A DNA stretch of 26,376 nucleotides from Bacteroidales bacterium UBA755 (GTDB taxonomy: Bacteria > Bacteroidota > Bacteroidia > Bacteroidales > UBA932), in contig DBKH01000110.1 in NCBI GenBank assembly GCA_002297815.1, positions 1-26,376 of the forward strand. Direction: 5' to 3'. Each line of letters starts with the position of its first letter. The first letter of the stretch is position 1. Shown here piece after piece: positions 7,863 to 14,188 of this stretch. The notes under the pieces were generated by a model. The model did not search any database and was not told the origin of the DNA. It saw nothing but the letters and a program-made list of their open reading frames with translations. The position numbers and the translations under genes were made by a program.

Positions 7863-9224
7863 TTAGAAGCCGGTGTAGTTCCATGGGGTGATGGCGCGGA
7901 GCTCTTCTTTGACGGAATCGCTGACGGACAAGCCGTTGACAAAGTCCTCGATGGTTTTCTCATCAATGGCGGAGCCGGTGCGGGTGAGATTCTTTAGGGT
8001 CTCATACGGATTCGGGTAGTTCTCGCGGCGGAGGATGGTCTGGATGGCCTCAGCGACAACAGCCCAGTTGCGGTGCAGTTCGGCATCGATAGCCGGACGG
8101 TTCAGAATCAGTTTCCCGAGTCCTTTCTTAAGTGACGCAAGGGCAATCATTCCATGAGCTACGGGGACTCCGATGTTGCGCTGAACGGTGGAGTCGGTCA
8201 GATCCCTCTGCAATCTGGAGATCGGGAGCTTCATCGACAGGAATGTCAGCACAGCGTTGGCCATTCCGAGGTTGCCCTCAGCGTTCTCGAAGTCTATTGG
8301 ATTGACCTTATGAGGCATAGCGGAAGAGCCGACCTCATTTTTGGCAACCTGCTGATGGAAATATTCCATTGAGATGTAGGTCCAGATGTCGCGGCACAAA
8401 TCAATCAGAATCGTGTTGATGCGGCGGAGGCAGTCGAAGATGGCCGCAAGGTTGTCGTAGTGGTCTATCTGGGTGGTCGGGAAAGATCTCCTGAGACCCA
8501 GCGAAGCCACGAACCTGTCAGCGAAGGCAGGCCAGTCGATGTCAGGAAAGGCCACCTTGTGGGCATTCATGTTGCCGGTCGCACCACCGAACTTGGCTGG
8601 CCAAGTCAGTTGGCCGAACTGGCGAAGCTGTTCGTCAAGCCTTGAGACAAACACCTGAAACTCCTTACCAAGTCTGGTCGGAGTGGCTGGCTGCCCATGG
8701 GTTCTGGCAAGCATCGGAACATCCTTCCACGCATCTACATCGGCCTCCAAAATGGAGATTACCTCTTTCAGTGCGGGAATATATTCATTCTCAAGAGCTT
8801 CCTTGAGCATCAGCGGCTGAGCCGTGTTGTTGATGTCCTGAGAGGTCAGGCCGAAGTGGACGAACTCCTGCCAACGGGATATTCCAAGAGCCTTGAAGTT
8901 GTCTTTGATGAAATATTCAACGGCCTTGACATCGTGGTTGGTGATCTTCTCGATGTCCTTCACTTTCTGGGCGTCTTCCGGAGCCATCGACTGATAGAGC
9001 CCACGCAGGCGGGAGAACAACTCTTCGCGAGTCATTCCAGTACCTTCACCGAAATCAGCGAGCTGAGGCAAAGGAATCTCGCACAGGGCGATGAAATATT
9101 CCACCTCCACACGTACACGGTTGCGAATCAAGGCGAACTCGCTGAAGTACTGTCTCAACGATGCGGTTTTGGCAGCATAGCGACCATCAATCGGTGACAC
9201 TGCCAGAAGAGAATGAAAGTCCAT
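7863..9224 (-). CDS. purB: Adenylosuccinate lyase
   Basis: PurB catalyses two fumarate-releasing steps of purine synthesis: SAICAR to AICAR, and adenylosuccinate to AMP. The protein has the fumarase/aspartase superfamily signature SSAMPHKVNPIDFENAEGN around residue 298. It also has the TSQDIN active-site segment near residue 120 and the N-terminus AVSPIDGRY typical of the E. coli-type enzyme. Length is 453 residues from the ATG at 9224. A TTG two codons upstream (9230) is in frame, but the ATG fits the family start MDFHSLLAVSPIDGRY better. It lies 12 bases after the septum protein gene and is probably co-transcribed with it. Confidence 0.94.
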   Translation of the reverse strand: MDFHSLLAVSPIDGRYAAKTASLRQYFSEFALIRNRVRVEVEYFIALCEIPLPQLADFGEGTGMTREELFSRLRGLYQSMAPEDAQKVKDIEKITNHDVKAVEYFIKDNFKALGISRWQEFVHFGLTSQDINNTAQPLMLKEALENEYIPALKEVISILEADVDAWKDVPMLARTHGQPATPTRLGKEFQVFVSRLDEQLRQFGQLTWPAKFGGATGNMNAHKVAFPDIDWPAFADRFVASLGLRRSFPTTQIDHYDNLAAIFDCLRRINTILIDLCRDIWTYISMEYFHQQVAKNEVGSSAMPHKVNPIDFENAEGNLGMANAVLTFLSMKLPISRLQRDLTDSTVQRNIGVPVAHGMIALASLKKGLGKLILNRPAIDAELHRNWAVVAEAIQTILRRENYPNPYETLKNLTRTGSAIDEKTIEDFVNGLSVSDSVKEELRAITPWNYTGF

Positions 9225-9236
9225 ATTCAAGTAAAA

Positions 9237-9563
9237 TTATTTTTCTATAATGTACACATCGTCACCCGGCTCGGCGAATCCGAAGTGCTCACGGGCGAAT
9301 TGTTCCAGAGTGTCCTTACTATGAGTCAGTCCATGAATCTGGCGGTCCATATCTTTAATCTCAGCACTGTACTGCTCAATCAACCTCTCCTGATTGCGGA
9401 TCTCGAAACCGGCCTTGATCCAGCGGACAATGTTGTTCTGATTCACGAAACCGACCAAAATAACAAAAATAATAGTCGAGACAATAGCATAACGGATGAA
9501 GGAACGTTTGTCTGCGTCCCTGCCATCATTACCTATGTTCCAGATGTCCTTGAACTTTCCCAC
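9237..9563 (-). CDS. Septum formation initiator protein (FtsB/DivIC family)
   Basis: This small single-pass membrane protein of 108 residues has a cytoplasmic N-terminus, one transmembrane helix (about 25-42, YAIVSTIIFVILVGFV) and a periplasmic coiled coil (about 50-85). It ends with the family pattern EQFAREHFGFAEPGDDVYIIEK. FtsB/DivIC proteins link FtsL and FtsQ-type partners in the divisome. The start codon appears to be GTG at 9563; no suitable ATG precedes it. It is upstream of purB on the same strand with a 12-base gap. FtsB and DivIC cannot be told apart here, so I give no symbol. Confidence 0.85.
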   Translation of the reverse strand: MGKFKDIWNIGNDGRDADKRSFIRYAIVSTIIFVILVGFVNQNNIVRWIKAGFEIRNQERLIEQYSAEIKDMDRQIHGLTHSKDTLEQFAREHFGFAEPGDDVYIIEK

Positions 9564-9595
9564 GTCAAATAGAACAATATGTCTGCAAAATTAGT

Positions 9596-9603
9596 TATTT
9601 TTG
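9596..9603 (+). promoter_or_regulatory. Probable promoter -7 of the nucleotidyltransferase operon
   Basis: TATTTTTG fits TAnnTTTG and lies 41 bases before the ATG at 9645, in an A/T-rich stretch between divergent genes. No convincing -33 element is visible. Confidence 0.45.
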
Positions 9604-9644
9604 TAGAATTAAGGAATGATTGAAATCATTAATGTTCAAAAAAT

Positions 9645-10583
9645 ATGAAACCTACACTTCTTGTACTTGCAGCAGGCATGGGCAGCCGCTACGGTGGACT
9701 CAAGCAGATGGACGGCCTCGGCCCTAACGGAGAGACCATCATTGACTATTCAATTTACGATGCGGTTCATGCCGGATTCGGCAAGGTCGTTTACATTGTC
9801 AGGGAATATTTCCGTGAGCAGTTCGAGCAGACCGTGAAGGAGAAATACAGCGGCATCACATGCCCTGACGGTACTCCTCTGGAGTTCGACTTCGTGATTC
9901 AGGAATTGAACAAGATTCCGTCACAGTTCACCCTCAATCCTGAGAGACAGAAGCCTTGGGGAACCGCCCACGCTGTACTGATGGCCAAGGATGTCATCCA
10001 CGAGCCGTTCGCTGTCATCAACGGTGACGACTACTACGGCAAGGATTCCTTCAGGATTCTCGGAGACTGGCTCAGGGCCCACGAAGGCACCACTGGAACG
10101 TGCAGCATCGTTGGCTTCGAGCTTGACAACACTCTTTCTGAATATGGCAAGGTCTCCCGCGGCATCTGCTACTACGACAAGGACCTCCACCTCACCGGCA
10201 TCGCTGAGCATCTTAACATCGGCAAGGAGGCCGACGGCAAGGTCTACGGTGACAACTCAGTCAACGGTGAGACTCACGTCGAACTCGACGGCAAGGCACT
10301 TTGCTCAATGAATATGTGGGGTTTCACTCCTGACTACTTCCAGCTCAGCGAAAAGGTGTTCACATCATTCCTTGAGCAAAACATAAATGAACTCAAGAAA
10401 GAGTTCTACATTCCTTACGCTGTTGACGTCATGATGAAGGAGCGCGGCTACAAGTGCGAGGTTCTCTCCACCGACTCTCATTGGTTCGGTGTCACCTACA
10501 AGGAAGACCGTCCGGGCGTTGTGGCCAAGTTCCAGGAGCTTGTTGACAAGGGAGTTTATCCTACACCTCTCTGGAAGAAGTAA
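9645..10583 (+). CDS. Sugar-phosphate nucleotidyltransferase family protein
   Basis: The N-terminus LLVLAAGMGSRYGGLKQMD (residues 4-22) is the nucleotide-binding signature of NTP_transferase proteins of the GlmU/GalU/RmlA superfamily. AVINGDDYYGKDSF, around residue 127, supplies the metal-binding Asp pair. The 312-residue length and single Rossmann-like domain, with no hexapeptide repeats, fit a stand-alone NDP-sugar transferase. Members of this Bacteroidota group are often annotated only as nucleotidyltransferase; the sugar and base are unknown. Its stop codon overlaps the next start (TAATG), which indicates translational coupling to the CPBP protease gene. The superfamily is secure; the substrate is not. 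Confidence 0.82.
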   Translation: MKPTLLVLAAGMGSRYGGLKQMDGLGPNGETIIDYSIYDAVHAGFGKVVYIVREYFREQFEQTVKEKYSGITCPDGTPLEFDFVIQELNKIPSQFTLNPERQKPWGTAHAVLMAKDVIHEPFAVINGDDYYGKDSFRILGDWLRAHEGTTGTCSIVGFELDNTLSEYGKVSRGICYYDKDLHLTGIAEHLNIGKEADGKVYGDNSVNGETHVELDGKALCSMNMWGFTPDYFQLSEKVFTSFLEQNINELKKEFYIPYAVDVMMKERGYKCEVLSTDSHWFGVTYKEDRPGVVAKFQELVDKGVYPTPLWKK

Positions 10584-11551
10584 TGTCCTTTCTCAGACCA
10601 CGCAAGGTCGAGAGGAACTACGACCTTTTTTCCGGCTGCGCCTGGTACACTCCAGGCGTGGCTGGCATTTTCGCTATCCTCGGTTGGTTTCTGGCCGGAA
10701 TGATTCTCGGAAGTCTAGTCAACATAGCCTTGTTGTTCTTGGCTCCGGGTTTTCCATTGTACTACAGCATGCTGATCATCTATCCAGTGCAGTTCATGCC
10801 TGTTTTGATGTACGTGAGGCTCAAGAGCATGCGGAACTCCACATTCGACAGGGGATATGCTTTGGACAGCAATCATTTCGGAGCCAAGGGCGGGGCGCTT
10901 ACCGCTATCCTTATGGCCTTCGGGACAATCGCACTGGCTTTGATGCTTGAGCCGTTGATGGCATTGATGCCTGACATGGACGAGAATCTTGTCAGGACTA
11001 TGGAGCAGTTGCTTGACGGACCACTTTGGGTCAGCCTGCTGAGCATGAGCGTGTTCGCCCCAGTGTTTGAGGAGTGGATGTGCAGAGGAATCGTACTAAG
11101 AGGCCTTCTGAACTATTCCCGTAAGGGTGATCCTGGCGAGGACGGAAGTAGAAGGGGAATGGCTCCGGCACTGGCGATAGCGATCTCAGCGATCTTCTTC
11201 GCCACAATCCACGGCAATCTCTGGCAGGGAGTCTCAGCTTTTATCCTAGGAAGTTTCTTCGGCTATGCCTATTACAAGACCGGGTCACTGAAACTCACTA
11301 TGCTTATGCACTGCGTCAACAACACCGTTTCGGTGCTGTCATCGAAACTGCCCGCATTCAAGGATTTTGGGGCGGATGCTAGTCTTCTGGACATTGTCCC
11401 GACATGGGTCTATGTGATCATATTCATAGTCAGCGCTGCAATCTTATTCTTGGCTGTCAGGCATTTGGCAAAAATAAAAACCGCTTCGCTTCAGGGCAAC
11501 TGCGATGTGATTCCAGGATCCGATGAAACCACCGATGGAGAAACTTTATGA
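10583..11551 (+). CDS. CPBP family intramembrane metalloprotease
   Basis: The 322-residue protein is largely hydrophobic, with about eight membrane segments. It contains the CPBP (CAAX protease and bacteriocin-processing, ABI) motifs: EEWMCRG with E163, E164 and R168; FATIHGNLWQG with H210; and LMHCVNN with H243 and N246/N247. These are the expected metal-binding and catalytic residues of Rce1-like glutamic/metallo proteases, so the protein is probably active. Substrates of bacterial CPBP proteins are mostly unknown; roles in prenyl-protein or peptide processing and bacteriocin immunity are described for some. It overlaps the upstream gene by one base and the downstream metallopeptidase by 29 bases, so two proteases of different type are coupled. 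Confidence 0.88.
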   Translation: MSFLRPRKVERNYDLFSGCAWYTPGVAGIFAILGWFLAGMILGSLVNIALLFLAPGFPLYYSMLIIYPVQFMPVLMYVRLKSMRNSTFDRGYALDSNHFGAKGGALTAILMAFGTIALALMLEPLMALMPDMDENLVRTMEQLLDGPLWVSLLSMSVFAPVFEEWMCRGIVLRGLLNYSRKGDPGEDGSRRGMAPALAIAISAIFFATIHGNLWQGVSAFILGSFFGYAYYKTGSLKLTMLMHCVNNTVSVLSSKLPAFKDFGADASLLDIVPTWVYVIIFIVSAAILFLAVRHLAKIKTASLQGNCDVIPGSDETTDGETL

Positions 11552-12092
11552 CGATCCGGAAGTAGGACAGGTAGTCCTTAAGAAAAACGTACGCTCCCGC
11601 AGGGTGACACTCCGAGTGAATCCCCGCAGGGGCGTTACCGTTACGCTCCCCTACCTCGTTCCCTACAAGGCCGGTTTGGATTTCTTTCTCGCAAAAAAGG
11701 ATTGGGTCCTGAAAGTCCAGGCTCGTCAGCGGGACCGGATCGGAGCCGAGCATATTCCCTCTCCCGAAGAAATCGAAGAGCTGCGAAAAGTGGCGAAAGA
11801 AGTACTGCCGAAGCGCCTGCAGGAACTCGCGGAAAGATATTCATTTGAATATAATTCCGTCCGCATCAAGCACAACTCCTCGAACTGGGGAAGCTGCTCG
11901 CGCAAAGGCAACATCAACCTGAATCTCAACCTCGTACGCCTTCCGGACGAGCTTCGTGACTACGTCATCCTCCACGAGCTCTGCCATCTCCGTCACCCCA
12001 ACCACGGCCCCCAGTTCCACGCCCTCCTCGAATCCATCTGCCCGGACCACCTCGCCAAGCAATGGGCGCTGCGCGGCTACCGGCTGTACTGA
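11523..12092 (+). CDS. YgjP-like (DUF45) zinc metallopeptidase domain protein
   Basis: The 189-residue cytoplasmic protein belongs to the YgjP/M48-like family. The N-terminal part (about 1-60, VTLRVNPRRGVTVTLPYLVP) is the usual beta-rich segment. The C-terminal part contains WGSCSRKGNINLN and the zinc site HELCHLRHPNHGPQFH (about residues 152-167: HExxH plus a further His). The start ATG at 11523 lies inside the CPBP gene; a second ATG at 11535 (MEKLYDDPEVG) is also possible. Physiological substrate is unknown for the family. The last 210 bases are repeated about 1.2 kb downstream (13308-13517), so the 3' end of this gene has taken part in a rearrangement. Confidence 0.85.
   Translation: MKPPMEKLYDDPEVGQVVLKKNVRSRRVTLRVNPRRGVTVTLPYLVPYKAGLDFFLAKKDWVLKVQARQRDRIGAEHIPSPEEIEELRKVAKEVLPKRLQELAERYSFEYNSVRIKHNSSNWGSCSRKGNINLNLNLVRLPDELRDYVILHELCHLRHPNHGPQFHALLESICPDHLAKQWALRGYRLY
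11883..12092 (+). repeat. Upstream copy of 210-base direct repeat (3' end of metallopeptidase gene)
   Basis: From AACTGGGGAAGC to the TGA stop this stretch matches 13308-13517. I count 15 differences in 210 bases (about 93% identity). The first 81 bases are identical and all differences lie in the remaining 129. The repeat ends exactly at the stop codon. Confidence 0.9.
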
Positions 12093-12134
12093 TGAAGGTA
12101 TGTAATTTCTGGCTAAAATTATTCCTGACTAGAG

Positions 12135-12353
12135 TCAAGACTGTGTTTTATCTTTACGCATCTTCTTATAAATCACAGTTGACAAAATCGCAGAAATAAA
12201 GGCTAAAGCCAAAAGTACTTTTACGTCATAAACCACATAAAGTACAAAACAAACTATCGATATTATCAAACAAGAATAACGGACAACTCTCATAACGAAT
12301 AACTCGGTTTGTTTAATTTCTCCAATAATTCCTATCCACGCAACCATGACCAT
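12135..12353 (-). CDS. Small membrane protein, unknown function
   Basis: Not recognised. If started at 12353 it has 72 residues and overlaps the end of the preceding lipoprotein gene by 22 bases. If started at the internal ATG at 12293 (MRVVRYSCLIISIVCFVLYV) it has 52 residues and follows that gene after 38 bases. The second choice puts a basic N-terminus directly before the first membrane helix and may be the true start. Two hydrophobic segments (SCLIISIVCFVLYVVY and VLLALAFISAILSTVIY) are followed by the basic tail KKMRKDKTQS, so both ends are probably cytoplasmic. Small size and location in an acquired segment make an accessory or immunity-like role conceivable, but nothing in the sequence shows it. 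Confidence 0.5.
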   Translation of the reverse strand: MVMVAWIGIIGEIKQTELFVMRVVRYSCLIISIVCFVLYVVYDVKVLLALAFISAILSTVIYKKMRKDKTQS

Positions 12354-13042
12354 ATCATGGCAATAGCACCAACGATAGCAGCCGATGAAGGACTGGCGAC
12401 AAGACCCATAGCGTAAAAGGTCGCATCAACAACCATATTACGATCATCTTCGTCCAACTGCTTTGCTACATCGCTCCAAACCCTAGCGTCAGCAGGTGAT
12501 CTAGTTACTTGGTCGTTAATTATTTCCAATGAAGTTTCAATTATCGTATCTCTGCAAAGAGCCAAAGAAGTGCATAAGTTAAGGACATCTTTCTGTCGGT
12601 CAGAATTAAGGCTAGTAAACCAGTCGGTTGCCATTATATACGAAACCGACTTCTCATATCCATTTGATTCTTCTCCATCAAAATCATAAAGAGTATTCCT
12701 CAGAATTTGCAAATAATCCGATGGGATAAGATCAAAAACTGTATTATTAGAAGACCTTGTCTGACTTATTGAAGGATATGAGAAAGCAATTGGATATCTG
12801 TTCGATATTGTCACATCATATCGTGATGAATATACCGACAAGCAATCAAGAAAGTCATTATTACGATAATCACTGATAACCGATGTCTTCAAAAATGAGA
12901 ATGCAGCTATATTCTGAGATAATATAGCTTCCGAAGAGTTATCTGAAGAAGGGACTACTTCATAAGCTTGACTACATCCAGACATAAACAGGACAACAAC
13001 AGCCATGAATGAGGCGAAGAATGATCTAATTCTCGTAAACAT
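12332..13042 (-). CDS. Unknown lipoprotein of the insert
   Basis: Not recognised. The 236-residue protein has a signal peptide with a lipobox: basic start MFTRIRSFFASF, hydrophobic core and SGC with Cys23 as the likely lipidated residue. The body is polar and probably mostly helical (about 40-205). The last 30 residues form a hydrophobic, small-residue-rich segment (GLVASPSSAAIVGAIAMIW) ending in SWLRG. A lipid anchor at one end and a membrane-like helix at the other is uncommon for a lipoprotein. It is preceded by its own promoter at 13254-13284 and a leader of about 200 bases, and followed by a small membrane protein gene. Codon use is more A/T-rich than in neighbouring genes, consistent with foreign origin (inference). 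Confidence 0.65.
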   Translation of the reverse strand: MFTRIRSFFASFMAVVVLFMSGCSQAYEVVPSSDNSSEAILSQNIAAFSFLKTSVISDYRNNDFLDCLSVYSSRYDVTISNRYPIAFSYPSISQTRSSNNTVFDLIPSDYLQILRNTLYDFDGEESNGYEKSVSYIMATDWFTSLNSDRQKDVLNLCTSLALCRDTIIETSLEIINDQVTRSPADARVWSDVAKQLDEDDRNMVVDATFYAMGLVASPSSAAIVGAIAMIWSWLRG

Positions 13043-13253
13043 AACTAATACTTCGTTAAATAATTAAAAAAAATACACATATACATATTTCAAGCAGGTC
13101 ACTTGACTGATTCGCAGAATGCACGGCCAAATAAGCAACATAATAAAGACCTTGATAATAGACTCGAATTTCTGTATATATCTACGGTGTCCATGACGTT
13201 GCCTAGCTCTCAAATAACCAATGGAAAATATTCATAACCCTATTGATTTTTCA

Positions 13254-13284
13254 CAAAGATAGAAAGAACATTTAAACTTCCAAA
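13254..13284 (-). promoter_or_regulatory. Promoter of the insert genes
   Basis: On the minus strand TTTG (13281-13284) is followed after exactly 19 bases by TATCTTTG (13254-13261), a full match to the Bacteroidota TTTG-N19-TAnnTTTG promoter. Transcription should start near 13247, leaving a leader of about 205 bases before the lipoprotein ATG. A 31-codon reading frame (13099-13194, minus) lies in that leader, with no evidence that it is translated. Confidence 0.72.
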
Positions 13285-13307
13285 AAACGTTTTATGAATT
13301 AAGAAAA

Positions 13308-13517
13308 AACTGGGGAAGCTGCTCGCGCAAAGGCAACATCAACCTGAATCTCAACCTCGTACGCCTTCCGGACGAGCTTCGTGACTACATCATCCTCCAC
13401 GAGCTCTGCCATCTCCGCCATCCCAACCATGGCCCGCAATTCCACGCCCTCCTCGAAGCCCTCTGTCTGGACCACCTCGCCAAGCAACGGGCACTGCGCA
13501 GCTATCGGTTGTACTGA
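13308..13517 (+). pseudogene. Orphan 3' fragment of a YgjP-like metallopeptidase gene
   Basis: These 70 codons match the 3' end of the gene at 11523-12092 and keep its frame to the stop, including the zinc motif HELCHLRHPNHGPQFH. There is no start codon: the frame is open only back to a TAG at 13260-13262. So this is a gene remnant. Of 15 base differences from the intact copy, about half are silent. The changed residues include V to I, S-I to A-L, P to L, W to R and G to S. Divergence of this sort suggests that one copy came from a related strain or that the duplication is old. Confidence 0.85.
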
Positions 13518-13524
13518 CAATTAG

Positions 13525-13542
13525 CTTCCCTTAAGAGGGAAG
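13525..13542 (+). other. Short perfect hairpin after the gene remnant
   Basis: CTTCCCT and AGGGAAG form a seven-base stem around TAAG. There is no following T-run, so it is at best a weak terminator. It lies eight bases after the stop codon of the remnant, where the original gene's terminator could have been. Confidence 0.4.
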
Positions 13543-13651
13543 AGGGATTGCCCCATCATAATCTTTATATTGGCAGTAAAAAGATTCGGACATATTTTTA
13601 TGCTGCGGATATAAATCTTAGCAGTTGGAAATTTGAATATTCAGAAAATAT

Positions 13652-13682
13652 TTTGATTATCTGAAAATTATGACTATCTTTG
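13652..13682 (+). promoter_or_regulatory. rpsO promoter
   Basis: TTTG (13652-13655), 19 bases, then TATCTTTG (13675-13682): a complete match to the Bacteroidota housekeeping promoter. Transcription should begin near 13689, inside the leader hairpin, so the leader is about 60 bases. Confidence 0.8.
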
Positions 13683-13686
13683 CATG

Positions 13687-13709
13687 CTTTTCCGCATGGT
13701 GCGGGGAAG
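13687..13709 (+). promoter_or_regulatory. Hairpin in the rpsO leader
   Basis: CTTTTCCGCA (13687-13696) can pair with TGCGGGGAAG (13700-13709), ten pairs including G-U wobbles, with a three-base loop. S15 represses its own translation by binding leader structure in several unrelated bacterial groups, so this is a candidate S15 site. The predicted start point falls near the left arm, so the stem might be partly outside the transcript. Confidence 0.35.
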
Positions 13710-13747
13710 AAGACGTTTATTAATCATCAACAAAATTTTTTGCGAAA

Positions 13748-14023
13748 ATGGCAGAGTATTTACAAGCCGACAAAAAGCAAGAGATTTTCGCTAAGTACGG
13801 AAAGTCTAATACAGACACCGGCTCACCAGAGAGTCAAGTTGCTTTATTTTCCTACCGTATCAATCACCTCACAGAGCATGTGAAGAAGAACAAGAAGGAT
13901 GTTGTCACCCGCCGTTCTCTTCTTCGTCTCGTAGGTAAAAGGCGTCAGCTTCTGGACTACCTCCAGAAGATCGACATCGAGAGATACAGAAAGATCGTCA
14001 AGGAGCTCGGTCTCCGTCGATAA
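13748..14023 (+). CDS. rpsO: 30S ribosomal protein S15
   Basis: This 91-residue protein is full-length S15, with the signature TGSPESQVALFSYRINHLTEH (about 24-44) and the conserved C-terminus RRQLLDYLQKIDIERYRKIV. S15 binds 16S rRNA helices 20-22 early in assembly of the 30S platform. A strong promoter and leader lie upstream and a terminator just downstream, so it is transcribed mainly alone. It precedes pnp, the same gene order as in many bacteria including E. coli. Confidence 0.97.
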   Translation: MAEYLQADKKQEIFAKYGKSNTDTGSPESQVALFSYRINHLTEHVKKNKKDVVTRRSLLRLVGKRRQLLDYLQKIDIERYRKIVKELGLRR

Positions 14024-14040
14024 ATTCGCGATAGGAACAG

Positions 14041-14084
14041 AAAAGGGATTGGCCGCGCTCTATGACGCAGCCGTCCCTTTTTTA
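14041..14084 (+). terminator. Terminator after rpsO
   Basis: AAAAGGGA (14041-14048) pairs with TCCCTTTT (14074-14081), extended by GGC/GCC and GCG/CGC across small bulges, and the right arm runs into TTTTTT. It is a good intrinsic terminator separating rpsO from pnp. Confidence 0.85.
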
Positions 14085-14188
14085 TTAATCCGACCATCGT
14101 TTACAAAATGTAAGCGATTCGTATTAAAGAAAATGACGCTGAAGTTTTCAGATATATTTTGTTGAGGACACGCGGTAAAAACAGTAAA

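Larger units (their letters stand above)
12093..13307. other. A/T-rich insert between the two repeat copies
   Basis: This 1.2-kb stretch is visibly richer in A and T than its neighbours. It carries two minus-strand genes with no recognised relatives plus a promoter, and is bounded by the duplicated 3' end of the metallopeptidase gene. No transposase, integrase or inverted terminal repeat is visible. The arrangement suggests acquisition by recombination into, or capture with, the 3' end of that gene. Confidence 0.6.

Noticed and set aside
11641..12062. Minus-strand frames opposite the metallopeptidase gene and its duplicate (also 13299-13520)
   Set aside because: They are the antisense of the HExxH-coding repeat and appear twice only because the DNA is duplicated.
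13099..13194. A 31-codon minus-strand frame in the leader of the insert lipoprotein gene
   Set aside because: Too short and without conservation evidence; noted only because the leader is unusually long.
14140..14165. TATATTTTG before pnp as a promoter
   Set aside because: The spacing does not fit TAnnTTTG and no -33 element is present; a pnp promoter probably exists here but I cannot place it.
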